Assembly (NCBI GenBank): GCA_038373885.1
Contig: JAWZYV010013008.1
Location: 434,001-498,000 of the forward strand
Length of the DNA: 64,000 bases
Source: Cheiracanthium punctorium
Lineage: Eukaryota; Arthropoda; Arachnida; Araneae; Cheiracanthiidae
Reading direction: 5' to 3'
Position 1 is the stretch's first letter, and each line of letters starts with the position of its first letter. The translations under genes were made by a program, and so were the position numbers. The notes under the pieces are model-generated. The model was not told the DNA's origin, did no database searches, and saw only the letters and a program-made list of their open reading frames with translations. Shown one piece after another: positions 12,335 through 24,156 of this stretch.

Positions 12335-12800
12335 AGACCCGCTTCCAGAGTAGCTGTGAAAAGGCACGAAACAATTGCTCGGACACGAAATCTAGCCTTG
12401 CACAAGAAGCAAGGACACTCGGTCCAGCAAACGAATAAAAAGTGAAACCAGGTCAGCGAGCGACTACAACGCTGTCATAGGAACAGAAAGCGTATCTCCA
12501 CAGCTTCTCAGGGATGACAGCAATCTGAGGAAGGCAAGTCAAAATCGCGGAGAGAGAGAGAGAGAACTGCTTCTTCAGTAAAGGGAACCGGTCTTCGAGT
12601 TTACCACGCTCCAGTGAGAAATGCGTTTACATCGGCTCCATCATCATCAAGTCGATTACCGATATTTGCTTATTGTTCACGCTCTTCTTATTTACATTTT
12701 GAGAGTCGCGAGAGGCTGAAGTGTTAGGAAAAGGTAACACAGGCGTAGATGCCGTCGGTAAATTTAGCAGGTTACGTTGGATGGGTCTGTTTGTTTAACA
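12335..12800 (-). promoter_or_regulatory. Candidate internal promoter and 5' UTR for exon B
   Basis: A block clearly richer in G+C and CpG than the surrounding intron, with an uninterrupted GA tract at 12550-12565 (a GAGA-factor type site when read on either strand). It lies directly upstream of exon B on the minus strand. Arthropod initiators have the form TCAGT; the nearest minus-strand match is TCAGATT near 12521-12527, which is imperfect. The block has no long open frame, consistent with UTR and promoter rather than coding sequence. The exact transcription start is unknown. Confidence 0.4.
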
Positions 12801-14558
12801 AACCGGTTCGAAACAATGTTGCAAAAAGTTATTCAATTAAAGAGGGTCTTGGCAAAGAAAAATTCCATATTCATTATTGAAGAGGTGTCTCAGTTTTACA
12901 TTTATGAAGAATTGCTAGGAATTGTGGTTTGAAAATATTCTGGGACTTCATCAGACTGTTACTTGGTACATAAAATACGACTCTTACAAGAGATATTAAA
13001 CGCCGCTCTACATAACGATATGAAAAAAAAAAAAATAAAAAAAAATAGCATTTCTTATTCCTTTTACACGATACCATAGTAAAGATTTTGTTTCAGTCAA
13101 ACCATACTTTATTATTTCTTCCGTTTGGTTTATTTTATGACTTAACACTGGCTCGATGTGTTTTCATAAATTCTTTTTATTTTTACTGTATGAGAAACTT
13201 AGATCCAAGTATAAAAAATCCATCAGTTGAATTGCAACTGGGTATTGCTGGTTGCTGAGAATGGTACAAAACGTGAGATAAAACCAGGAAGTACCATTTA
13301 TTGTGGAATTAAAGTTTGCAGATTAAGCTTTTTCGAGACCATATGAACGAGCAAGGACGTCCTGGAGGCTTCCTCGGAGGTGGAAATGGTAAATCAAACA
13401 ACATGAGATTCTTCACTCTTTCGCTTCATTGTTTTAAATTTGGTATAGAATTTTTGTTAAAACGTTTGTCACCAGCGTTGCTTCAGTCTTGACTCTACTC
13501 AATCTAAAGAATGTTATGAAACTCCAGCAACAATCAGGGTTGCTTTCAGAACCACAACCAGATTTTTCACATTTTACTTGCATTAGTTTCGTAATAAGTT
13601 CGAAAGACATTAAAGTCTTCATTGGTTTAATACCTCTAAAATTTTTCCAAGACCTGAAATTTCTTATAGCTTTTAGGAGCTCTTATAAATAGGATTTAGT
13701 AATTAATTTTGTCGGATCTGTATTGCGATTAAACTTTCTAGGATATTCAATACTATTTTGCAATAGTATTTAATGATAGTTGTCCATTAATGTTATATTC
13801 TACTATTAAAGAGCAACCAGAAACAATATAATAATAATTACCAAGAATTTCTTATCCATAAAGAATGAACAAAAAAAATCCATCTTTTTCAATATGTAAA
13901 TAGTATAATATAACCAGGCAAAGCTCGTTTTTTATTTTTAATATACAGCATCATAACAAACTGAAAAAGCATCAAATAAAAGGAACTAGGTTTCCATAAA
14001 CCTTTCTTAAATATTATCTATGAATGGTGTTCCTAGCAATAATAGTCACAGACATGTGCTAAAAGAAAATTTGTTCATATCAGCGAACAAATGGGTTACT
14101 GCATTCAGAGGAATTTTTTGTCGAAAAAATTCAGACAAAATCATTATGCTTTACTACATACTGGTTTAAGATAAGATGGCAGTAGTGAAATTTCTGAAAA
14201 AAATTCGCACTCATTTTCAGAAGAGTTTCATTTATACCTTTTATTTTCTGGCATTATTTGTTTTTATTTAATCTCCAGTATAATTACTTCATGGCATTAA
14301 AAATATGCATAATTTATTCTGATATTCAGAAAATAAAGATAAATTAATAAACATGGCTTCATCGTATTCATTTGGTGAAATTTTAATTATCTTCATTAAT
14401 TTGATGTTTTAAATAAAATAAAATAGATGTTCAACTCTTAATAACTTTCACGATAAATAATTGAAATATGCATTTAATTTAAATTATATGTCTCAGTTAT
14501 TAATTACTTTATTTGTCAAAACAAATTTGCATTCAGGTGAAATATGATTGTATTGATC
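12801..14558. other. Intron sequence, nothing recognised
   Basis: AT-rich DNA upstream of exon B and inside the intron of isoform A. Frames of 60-67 codons here overlap on both strands and are chance. Confidence 0.4.
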
Positions 14559-14578
14559 TGTGTGTGCGCGCGCGCGTG
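14559..14578. repeat. Alternating TG/CG tract
   Basis: Twenty bases of strict pyrimidine-purine alternation, TG repeats passing into CG repeats, the kind of sequence that can adopt Z-DNA. It lies 17 bp left of the Tc1/mariner insertion at 14596. Confidence 0.8.
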
Positions 14579-14595
14579 AATTAATATTCAAACTA

Positions 14596-15540
14596 CAGGG
14601 TGATTATAATTATTCAAAATGCGATTGAAAAGAGTCACGGGTCAGAATGACTTCGGATTTGAGCTGATTTTATTTGAAGGGAGAAACGTTATGGTATAAG
14701 GGGAAAAAAAAGTTCTAAAGTGTATCAAGATATGACATTGTAAGGGGAAAAATCGGTTTTCATTTGTCCTTGGGCCAAAAGCCGCATAAAAATCCAATGA
14801 AAACTCTTGTTAAGATTTGCGCAAGATAGGTTAAATATGCTGTCCACAATTTTCCATCACAAGTTATAAACGATAAAGAGCATGTTCCACAACAGACCGG
14901 AGTTCAATTATCAGGGGTCACGTTGTGAATGTTTTGCCTTATCCGTGCCTTCAATTCAGCTAAATTTGCAATCGGACTACTGAACACAGCATATTTAAGA
15001 TAACAGCACATCCAAAAGTCATTAGGATTGAGGTCCGGTGATCTATAAGGTCAGGCTGTTGGAAAATGACGACTGATAATTCTATCTTTTCCGAAATTCA
15101 TCTTGAGAAGTTGCATCACTGGATTTGCAATGTGCGGAGGAGCGTCATCTTGCATGAAAATGATTCTATCCAGACATGCAAGATGTTGAAGTGTTGGAAT
15201 GACCTGATTGCGGAAAAGACCCTCAAAGTATTTACCATTGACGGTACAGGTAACAGGAGCGGCAGGACCCATCTCCTGCAAACAAAATGGTCCTACAATA
15301 ATGCTCGGATGCCAAATGTGTAGAACGCGACGTACCCCGCGTTTTTATAATAAATGCAATGCATCTTGCGCATGTCTTTTAATTTGCATAGTATGGCACT
15401 TACAGCACCATCTATTGATACACTTTGGAACTCTTTTTATGTCATACTTCTTCAAGTATATTCAGTTCAAATTTGAAGTCATTTTGACTTGTGGTTTTTC
15501 TTACAGCATTGAAAGTGGGACTTTAATTATTATCGAACTG
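14596..15540 (-). mobile_element. Tc1/mariner-family element, internally deleted
   Basis: A 945-bp element flanked by TA (14594-14595 and 15541-15542). The ends are similar in inverted orientation: CAGGGTGATTATAATTATTC on the left and, read inward from the right, CAGTTCGATAATAATTAAAG. Further in, the left CAGAATGACTTCGGATTTGA matches the right CAAAATGACTTCAAATTTGA. Only the C-terminal part of the transposase is left, and a full element of this type would be longer. It is therefore a dead, 5'-deleted copy. Confidence 0.82.
14831..15344 (-). pseudogene. Tc1/mariner transposase, C-terminal relic
   Basis: DDE/D-type cut-and-paste transposase fragment. Minus-strand reading shows HPSIIVGPFCLQEMGPA, then the second-aspartate block FMQDDAPPHIANP, then SRHFPTA with TGA in place of the usual Trp codon, then YRSPDLNPNDFWMCCYL (third-aspartate block). 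It continues NLAELKARIRQNIHNV, hits a frameshift near 14905, and resumes LRSVVEHALYRL to the end MENCGQHI. The N-terminal helix-turn-helix region and the first catalytic Asp are absent. The breaks are one nonsense change, one frameshift, one later in-frame stop and a 5' deletion. The layout matches a transposase family I know to be abundant in spider genomes. Confidence 0.85.
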
Positions 15541-16900
15541 TACAAAAAATCATAAATATTTAGTAATTTAATAGGCGTGATTACAATGTTCATTGCTCTA
15601 GATTTAAGTAGACAAATTCCACTCTAATTATTTATATTAAAGTTGTTGATATATCTATAATTTTAATAACACTTCTGACGATCTTTTAATATGAAATAGT
15701 TTGTCATATGAGCAGTTTCATACCAGCATTAATTATCACATAAATGTGCCAGTAATATTAATTATCAAAATAGTAGTTCGATCAAGCTGGTAAGTTATTG
15801 AAACTTCCCTGTACAATTGTTGAAACTACCATGTATCCTCGATACAAGACCCCTTCACGATATCCAACATAGGCGACTGTTACTACGAAGGATCGTTATA
15901 AATAAATTTCTAAACTGCCAGTTAATGCCTAAATTAAGTAATAAGGATTTTCAGCATCAGCCATTCTAACGGAAGTGTTACTATAAAGATGTCCTACTAC
16001 TGTGATATTAATAATGTGAAGGACTAAATAGAAAGCTTAAAGTTTAATTCGGTAACTCAGGTTGAATTTTGCTTAAAATTCCCAAAGTAAATTAACTGAT
16101 TCAGTACAGAAAAAAGGGGTGAAGTGTTATTTTATGTACACACTTAAGAGCTAAAAATGTAAAATTATTCCATAAAGTGGAGTTCAAAATATTCACTTCG
16201 TAAGCAACCCGTGAACAAAATTTCCTCCATAGAATCAACCTAATTAGTTTATCCAGAGCCGCAAAATGCATAGTTTATCGCAAGAATTGTTGCGGCAGTT
16301 TCTTATCTTACCCGATGAACGCGTATACCAGAAATAGGCACATCCAAAAAGTTTTTAATTACTTTCCCATGTTGCTGCTAACATTTACGGTGCATACCCT
16401 AACTGCCATCACACTACATTTAACTCTCACGGCTTGGTGAATTTTGGTTTAAAAAAAAATCTCACTCTCAAGCATTTTCCAGAATTATTTTCAATATTCT
16501 ACCTTGATGCATTTTTCTATAAAAAGAAAAGCTTTCAGGTGGAGTAAACGTTTGACGAACACGAAATCCTGTAAAAGTACAACAAACTGGCATTTCCTTT
16601 TCACACAAAAGAACACGGCATGAAAAGATATAGAAAGAGAAAATCCCGGATATTTTCGTTTCCTCAAGCTGTTATACGTAAGTTCTTTTGCTACTGAAAT
16701 TGTTCTAACACGCAATTTTTAACCACATGCTACGGAGCGGTAACAACTAATTGAAACGCTGCTAAGAGTTGATAAAATTAAGTTGCGCAACTCCTTAATT
16801 GGATTATTTACTGCTGCCGAAAGTAACATTTTAGTTACGCTATAGGTACTGGGTTGTCACATACTTCGGTGACGAACTTCTAGAAAGGTTTGGGGCGACA

Positions 16901-17051
16901 CAAGGGCGTAACTAGAGGGGGGGGCTGAGGAGGCTGTACCCCCCTCGAAATGGGACACTTTACTTATCTTACAATTTGATATTTAGCTTCCAATTTGATA
17001 CCCAGCCTACCCCCCCCCACCCCCCGAAATAAAATCCTGGCTACGCTACTG
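16901..17051. mobile_element. hAT-like MITE, eroded
   Basis: A 151-bp element. The left end is CAAGGGCGTAACTAGAGGGG and the right end CCTGGCTACGCTACTG, a degenerate form of the CAGTGGCGTAGCCAG inverted repeat. The flanks GGGCGACA (16893-16900) and GGGTCACA (17052-17059) agree at 6 of 8 bases, an aged 8-bp duplication. G and C runs lie just inside each end as in the element at 875. No coding content. Confidence 0.65.
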
Positions 17052-17220
17052 GGGTCACAAAGACGACTTAAAGCACCGAAGGCTGCAAATATTGCCTTTT
17101 TCAACAAGTTAATAATACGTAACGTGTTGAACTGCTAATCAAAATTGTTACCATCATTTGATAACAAAGAATGTGCTTTTACGAAAAACATTGAACTACA
17201 GTTGATAAATTGTGTATGTA

Positions 17221-17963
17221 CGATTGACGTCCAGAAAGTAGTACCCATTTGATTAAAAAAAATTAAAAATAATTTAATTTTTTTTAAATCACCCAATTAA
17301 AAATAATCACTGAAAATATTATAAACATTTTATATTTTCATGTACATACATCAAGCTGTTTTTCCGCATAGTAACCCCTTGCATTTAATCACTTGTCGTA
17401 TGTGAAACAAGATTTTGTATGTCTTCACCTCCGTACACCTCCGCCGCCAGTCTAATTGAGAAATGCTAGCACTCTTTCCATAAGCTTTTCCCCAAGATCT
17501 CCCCAAAATCACTTTAATTTTCTAAAAAGATGATAATCACTGGGAGCGAGATCCAGTTTGTACGGTAGGTTTTCAAAAAGTTCTGGTTTGAAAGTTTGAA
17601 AAAGGCGTTTTGTTTTCCCTGCTCTATGTGTAAACGCGTCATCGCGAAAGAGGATCAATCCTTTTTTGACAATAGACATTTCCATCGATTTTGAGCTGCC
17701 CGAAGCAATTTCTTTAGTGTTTCACAATATGTAGCATCATTGAGGAAAGAGTGCTTAAATATCTGAATGGATTGGGGGGTATTGGTATACGATGGAGGCA
17801 TACAAAATCTTATTTCACATTACGCTAAGTGGTTAAATTCACGGTGTGCCTATGAGGAAAAACAGCTTCATGTATATTCATTTAAAAATAAGAAGTTTGT
17901 TGCGAAATTTTTGGAGGTATTTTTTTAATTATCAAACGGGTACCACTTTGTGGACGACCCTCG
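17221..17963. mobile_element. Mariner element with fold-back structure
   Basis: A 743-bp element flanked by TA (17219-17220 and 17964-17965). The ends CGATTGACGTCCAGAAAGTA and, inward from the right, CGAGGGTCGTCCACAAAGTG are related inverted repeats continuing into GTACCCGTTTGAT. The inverted similarity does not stop at the normal TIR: 17340-17425, which encodes the transposase C-terminus on the minus strand, is matched in inverse orientation by 17795-17885. The right end is thus a second, inverted copy of the 3' end, and the true 5' half of the transposon is missing. Confidence 0.8.
17345..17770 (-). pseudogene. Mariner (DD34D) transposase, C-terminal relic
   Basis: Minus-strand reading gives NDATYCETLKKLLRAAQNRW, then KKGLILFRDDAFTHRAG with the second catalytic Asp, then ENLPYKLDLAPSDYHLF with the third Asp. 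By my count 34 residues separate the two Asp, the spacing that defines mariner transposases. Downstream the frame is broken but the C-terminal YDK..LN..G.Y.EK block of mariner remains recognisable. The N-terminal DNA-binding half and the first Asp are lost, so the copy cannot be active. Confidence 0.82.
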
Positions 17964-18063
17964 TAGTGTCCTATTAAATGATTTGTACAGTAGCCTAATT
18001 AATTCTATAGTGTATAACGGCTATTTATTAAATATCAATAAATTTTATTTGCAAATATATGAT

Positions 18064-18246
18064 ATACCACTAAGAGGATCGTCCTCGACTGATATCTCTC
18101 TTTACTATTATCAAATACGTTATTTCAATAGCTCTGTTGCAAATAATTTATACGCAGATGATATGATACTTGTGAATGTTAATTATAACAGCATTGATCA
18201 AATACTAATTTCTCATATTTTTGTACTTGAGCTCATCAAGAATCAT
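18064..18246 (+). pseudogene. Possible reverse-transcriptase fragment
   Basis: A plus-strand frame contains IPLRGSSSTDISLYYYQI followed 13 residues later by LYADDMILVN. This fits the two catalytic-core motifs of non-LTR reverse transcriptases: the G(I/V)PQGS...SP...I block and the YADD active-site box. The spacing is short but plausible for a decayed copy. Nothing before or after extends the similarity, so it is a small relic directly right of the mariner element, or a lucky frame. Confidence 0.4.
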
Positions 18247-18312
18247 AACCATTATAATTCAATTACTTTTTTTAAACCCAAAATCTTTCAATCACCACTA
18301 TATAACATTTAG

Positions 18313-20447
18313 GAAAAACTTCATGATTTCAATCATGTTAAAACTTAGCATAATTTATACCACAGTTTCATAATTCCGTATATTCCATTATAATTAGTAA
18401 TCACTGTCACTGAATTAAGTATACTTATTCATAAAAGTTCACGGAAACTAATCATAAGCTTCAAGAAAACAACGATCTGTAAAATATAATTAACCACCAA
18501 TTTTTTTTTTAATTTGTGCTGCATCATAACACTAATAAATAAATGAATAAATAATTTGTCCAATCAGACCTATGTTTAAGATAGTAGTAAATGGTTTGAT
18601 GAAAGGTTATTATATTAAAAAATAATATATGGCTATATATGTTAAAAAATGTAAAAAAAAAAAAAAGAATAGAATTATGGTCTGCTTCTTGACATTTATC
18701 TTAATCACAAGCCTGGGGCCAGCCAGTACAAGATCAGTACAAACAAGCAACGCTGGACACAGAAAGGGAACTCTGTAGTTGCTTTTATTGTAGCAATGGT
18801 AGCAGGCAGGTTAAACACGAGTCCATGATTTTTCACAGTTCCGAAAGGTATAGGAAAACTTTGTACGCACACAAAATTTTAATTATAAAGATGCACCCTT
18901 TGTAAAAATTCTGTGAACGCTACTGCACGTACCTTAAAAAATTTAACACAAATTAAGGTTAGTTTCAAGTAACGAGAACACCTTATCTGCATCTTAATAA
19001 AAAAATTTTAAAAAAAAAACGAGCTTCAGATACCGTTAGAAACTTGTGTGCTGTGATGGTAAAATGGAAAATGCAATCTAACGGCAATTTGTTCTAAATC
19101 TCTTTTTATGCATTTTGACCGGAATCTCGTTTACCTTGGCTTGGGTTAGCTCTTAGCTCCATATATGGCAAGCATGCATTTTGTGTAAATAGGAAAGTAT
19201 ATTTTTATGTTTTTGTTATGAGACATTTCAGCTGTTCGACTACAACATAAAAACAAAGAACACACGGAATAATAAAAAGAAAGGGAAAAGAGAAAGCCTA
19301 TGCGCAATTTAATCTATGGGAACTAACTGAAGTTTTATATAGATAGTTTTAGTTCCGGAATTAAAGGCGAAAAGTATACAGGTAAATAATCTTAGGACAA
19401 TTATATTCATTACATAAATCATACAATTACAGAAAAATCCGTTAAAAAAGCTCTCGCCGAAGATGTTTTCCCGTTTAAAAGGTTTCATTTCTCTAGTCTT
19501 GGTTCATTTTCATTTCTTTACAATGTCTTACAATTTTCTCTTTTATAAATTTTTCATTGAAAGGCTCTATCGCTTAAGAAATTTTTACTTTAACCAAAGA
19601 TTTTTTTTTTAGCTGGCTTCCCCCCACTTATAATACGTGGACCATAGTTCATTCTTTGAAAAACGGGAAAAAAAAAAAAAATGAAAATTGAAACTCAGCA
19701 TTTTTTGTATTGGTGTTCAACATTCCTTTTCCAGTGTTTTAATTTTAAAGAATAATTCTTGGACTAGTCTTAAATATTGTTTTAAGTATCAGCATAAATC
19801 GTTGTAAGCTTAAATTTTTTTTTTTATGGGAAAATATTCGTCTAAATTTCGCTTAATATATTTTTTAAATCGTTTATGTTTAAAATCTTTTCCGAATAAG
19901 AAATTTTCTCGCTTTATAAGTTTCGAGTATCTAGTCTCTTTGGTAACTTCTTAAGCTATTGTTTGTCTAAGTTTTCAATATTTAAGAACGGTTCTCGAAC
20001 AACCTTAAAATTTAAAATGCATGACAATAGCCAAAGGCTCTTTTGCTCATGCTACCGTTTTATTCACTCAAGCACTGACAAAGAAGCATTTTGTTCGAAA
20101 CAGTTGCTGCCTGCTTGGTTTTATGTTATAAATTTGTACATTTTAAAATGGGCATCATTAAAATTTTGAAGTTTAAAACAATTCGAAAGCTAAGTTTATT
20201 TTACATACTCTGCAATGCTTTATAAATATAACCGTTACGAAATTTCTATTTATCGCATGAAGGTAAAGGAATATGTGCATAGTTAACTTTTCATGGCTTT
20301 CAAATAAACTTAATATTTAAGTAATGTAAAATGTCAGAATAATATCTTAAAGCTCAGCATTTCTTAAAATATATACCGTCAAGCTTTTAAAGTCTGCTTT
20401 TATAGCAAAACCATGCCTTCAGGGACTTAACATACATCTGAAAATGA
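18313..20447. other. Intron sequence, nothing recognised
   Basis: AT-rich, with short A/T homopolymers (18652-18665, 19670-19681). No splice-flanked open frame, tRNA or transposon terminus was recognised. Confidence 0.4.
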
Positions 20448-20456
20448 TACTCAAAT

Positions 20457-20694
20457 TTGTTTGTGGGATTACGGCCGATTAGCTACGCGTGGGCTCTAGG
20501 CCGAAGGGTGGGGTGCCCTCCGTGGGGGTCTTTCTAAGGGGTCCTAACCCGTATTTACGCTAAGTTCCGGAGAAAACCACGGAAAACTCCGAACGGTTAG
20601 GTCGACGGACGCGCGATGGTACCCGAACCCGGGACCTTTTATATTTCGCCCGTCTACCATTTCCCGTGATATAACCACTGTGCCATGGTGAGGC
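20457..20694 (-). mobile_element. tRNA-derived SINE, GC-rich body
   Basis: Read on the minus strand, the head has a pol III A box (ATGGCACAGTGGTTATA) and, about 45 bases on, a B box (CCCGGGTTCGGGTACC), followed by a CpG-rich tRNA-unrelated body of about 150 bp. The direct repeat TACTCAAAT flanks it (20448-20456 and 20695-20703), a 9-bp target-site duplication. It cannot be a functional tRNA because the arms do not pair and no 3' acceptor strand follows the B box. The high GC content against AT-rich intron marks it as an insertion. Confidence 0.78.
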
Positions 20695-20703
20695 TACTCA
20701 AAT

Positions 20704-22637
20704 GGATGCTGCTTGTAATAAAATCTCAAGCCTAAGAGCAACTTTTACTCGGTTTATTTGACTGTAATCACTGACATGAAAAAAGACTCTTTAACTTTTC
20801 AATAGAGGGATTATTTTATAGCTTCGTGTTTAGTAAAAAGGACCTTTTTAAAGAGCCCCCCCCCCCTCCCCGCAAAAAAAAAATATATTTTTCCATTAGT
20901 TTTCTATATCGGCAAGTCCTGCACAAGCATACATTTTTTCATTTAAAAACTTTCTTCAATATTATTGCTCAGTTGTTTTGCTTATATGTATGTGTGTCAT
21001 TAGCTTATGAACATTAAAACGTGTGCATTATGAATGTTTTTAAAAAATTGCTACAACAACAACAAAAAAAAAAACAATAAACACTATCGTAAAACAGTGA
21101 TAGTCTTTTTAAAGATTACACAGATGCTTTAATAGTAATTGAAAATGCAAATATTGTTAAATTATTTGTCAAATTAAACTCTGCAAGGTGCATAAGGTTT
21201 CATTCAGTGAAAATAATTTAAACAATGGATTATTTTGCTGACAAAAAATTTGATCAGTAGATTGTGTTGCAGGCTAAAATAATCAATGGATCGTGAATAG
21301 CATCCTGTATATGAACTTGAAATATTAATAAAATCTACTTTTATAAATTATGCTCTTTTAAAATTAAGGGTCTTAAGGCCCACAGCTAAAACAATAGTAC
21401 CTTATTTTGAAACGATTTTTTTATAATTAATTGAAATTTATATTTCGAAAGGAAGGGAATGCTTTTCAGGAAGGCTGTACCTAAAAATGTGCAGAAAGAT
21501 TCCACAGGTTTTGAATTTCGGACCAATCGTTTAAAAAAATAAATAAATAAATAAAAAAATAATAAAAAATAGGGTCATTTTGTGTGGTTTAAGAAGGCCA
21601 ATATATATTTTGCTATATTTTACCAATATTTTAGAATATTATTTAATAAAATGCAGTAAACTTGCAAGAGCTAATTTTTAGCACTTGAAACTGGAGATAA
21701 AGTGCTTCATTCACACCAGAGATTTCAGTTTCATCGCAACAGATTAAGCAAAACTAATAAATAAAAATTGCCTACGAAAAAATTGAAAAAAAGAAAGGAA
21801 ATTGAAACTATCAGTATCTCAGAAATAAGGAGAAATTTTCAAGTATATTCGATTGACTGCTTTAAAATATTCGACATAAAAAATTATACCCATATTTTCT
21901 TTCGGCTGCCATCATTATTTAATTAATCAAGGGGGGATGAAAACAAAAGCTTAAGGCGATAACAGATTAGGTTTTTGTGTCTTGAACTGCTTTGGAAGAA
22001 ATTTCAGTTCCGCATGAAGAAAGATTTGTTTGATTGGGATAATGCATTCCCTTTGTAATCCGTACGATGTTTTTGCTGCAGCGCTCGGAGCGAAGTTCAG
22101 AAGAAAGACGTCATGTATTATGTCAGAAAGTTCAAGGCACCGTATTTCAAGTAGGAAGGAAAAAATCCACCGAACGGAATTTGACATTGAGAACAATACA
22201 TGGAGTCCTTTTCCTTATCATCCGTCAAAACAGATTATTAAAAAATATATACAGAATGATGAGACTGGGAATTATAATTGTTTTAAACAAAAAGTGGAGT
22301 TAAGTTTCGAGAATTCCACAAAGTACGATGCAGTCCATTGAAGAAAATGCTTATAACGTAAAAACAATGAAGAGTATTAAAAAGCGACAGTTTAACACCA
22401 GTGAAAACTAGAAGATAATTGATTTCAATAAAATTCTAGATCCATGCATTACTGCATAATTTGCATTGAATGTCTTTAATTATTAAAATGACAAATTCAC
22501 TTTCAGTACTTCTTCTTTGAAACATAAAAAATAACGGCAGGAAATCTGTATATCTTTATAAATAATTCAAAACATAAAAAATAATTTATTTTCAAAACAT
22601 AAAAACAATTACTGATAATTACTGATAACAATTACTG
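20704..22637. other. Intron sequence with overlapping chance ORFs
   Basis: A slightly GC-richer patch at 21950-22340 carries overlapping frames of 78-103 codons on the plus strand and 81 on the minus. None resembles a known family and none has convincing splice sites. The remainder is AT-rich simple sequence. Confidence 0.35.
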
Positions 22638-22682
22638 ACTCCGCATTAATTTACTTCTAATTGAAGTAAATTAATGCGGAGT
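22638..22682. repeat. Perfect 20-bp inverted repeat, 5-bp loop
   Basis: The arms ACTCCGCATTAATTTACTTC and GAAGTAAATTAATGCGGAGT are fully complementary around TAATT. The loop is too short and the stem too perfect for an ordinary microRNA precursor. It is either a very young palindromic duplication or the end product of a fold-back insertion. Just left of it, 22555-22620, the motif AACATAAAAAATAA is repeated. Confidence 0.85.
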
Positions 22683-23566
22683 TCCTATTGTTCAAAATTT
22701 GTTAATATAAAACTATTTTATTTTGAAATTTCAATTTTAAAAAACTATTGTTTTAAGGCTGAAATAGAAATTTATTTGCGTTCTTTTGCACAACATATTT
22801 TTTTTCAAATATTGATGCATTAAAAAGCTAACAAATTGTTTAAAAAAATTTGACTAAACCCGTTTATAAATCCGTATTGTCAGTTTCAACAACTTGCGAG
22901 GTTAGTGCCAATGAAAAGTCTTTCAAATTTCGTATACTTAATGTTTAACCTTTTCACATAGTCTTACATCACACCAGCTGCTACTTCCTCCTTCCAATTA
23001 AGGCATACTTTTCTTATCTCACGTTATAATCTAAAAACTGTGAAGAGCACCACTTTAAGAGTATTAATTTTACACTCGAGAGCTTTTTTTAATGGAAGCA
23101 AAATAAAAAGAAGAGGGAAAAAAGGAACACTCAAAAGAACTAAAATTTGATTCAAGAAATATTTAAAGAGTGATAAATAGTTAGTTAACATTTTACATTC
23201 TATTTTACTAATCTAATAACTACAAGGATTTTTTTTTTCGCGTCCCCTCCAACGATATCCTACTGTAACTCGTGAGCCAAAACTGATGAATCTATGGTAG
23301 CCTCTACACAAAGAACAATATTTAATTTTGATTTAAAAATTTCATTTTAACAAACTCAGATTAAGTTTAAGCTAATAATGATGGCAATTTTTTAAGTTAA
23401 GAAAGAATAGAGTAGATATTTTTTGATAAAAGTTAATGTGAATACACACACACACATTTATAAAATTATAAAGTTCAAGGAGTTATAATAGCCAAGACTT
23501 GGGTAGATAAATTGTGCTTAGAATCATATTGAGGTTTGTACAACAATCATGTAAGTACAAAATACT

Positions 23567-23655
23567 TCATTTAATCCATAACAACTCATTATATAAAGCA
23601 GCCTTATAAATCATTTAATCCATAACAACTAATTATATAAAGCAGCCTTCTAAAT
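23567..23655. repeat. Two-copy 44-bp tandem duplication
   Basis: The unit starting TCATTTAATCCATAACAACT begins at 23567 and again at 23611 with only a few differences. A local duplication with no coding content. Confidence 0.85.
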
Positions 23656-24132
23656 CAATTAAACACACAACGCACATATAGATGTTTAAAAAATAGTGTA
23701 TCTTTTGCAATTAAAGAAATATGAGAATGAATTAGGGCTTACCGAACTTTGGCCAAATCAAATAGCACTTAGTTTGAAGCAAACTTTCTCTTCTGTCCTC
23801 TGATTTATCCGATCAAATTTCTCAGCAGGAAAATTTTAAAGTTCGAAGAATTCAGTCAAGTAATTTGATCGAAACCAATTCGCTACATCCATATTTAGTT
23901 CCCTAAACTTTTTTGCGACGTTAAATGCTGGTAACTTGATTTATTTTCCATCTTCTTCCTGATAAGTGTGTATACAGACGGCATAACACGCAGTTAAAGC
24001 GCCTAATAATTTCTCACTATAGAAGAAATATTTTTTTTGAACCTTGCGTATTTCCTCAGAATATTAGAAAATAGCTAAATTCTAGGAGATACATTGACCA
24101 GATGACCAGATACTAAGAACTTGATCGTTTAC

Positions 24133-24156
24133 TTTTTTTTTTTTTTTTTTTTTTTT
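24133..24156. repeat. Poly-T tract, 24 bp
   Basis: An uninterrupted T run, possibly the tail of an unrecognised minus-strand retroinsert. Confidence 0.9.

Noticed and set aside
15066..15555. Plus-strand frames of 85 and 115 codons
   Set aside because: They are antisense shadows of the minus-strand transposase relic.
21951..22341. Overlapping frames on both strands in a GC-richer intron patch
   Set aside because: No domain, no convincing splice sites; lengths are within chance.
22638..22682. microRNA precursor
   Set aside because: A 5-base loop and perfect 20-bp stem are unlike animal pre-miRNAs, which have longer loops and bulged stems.
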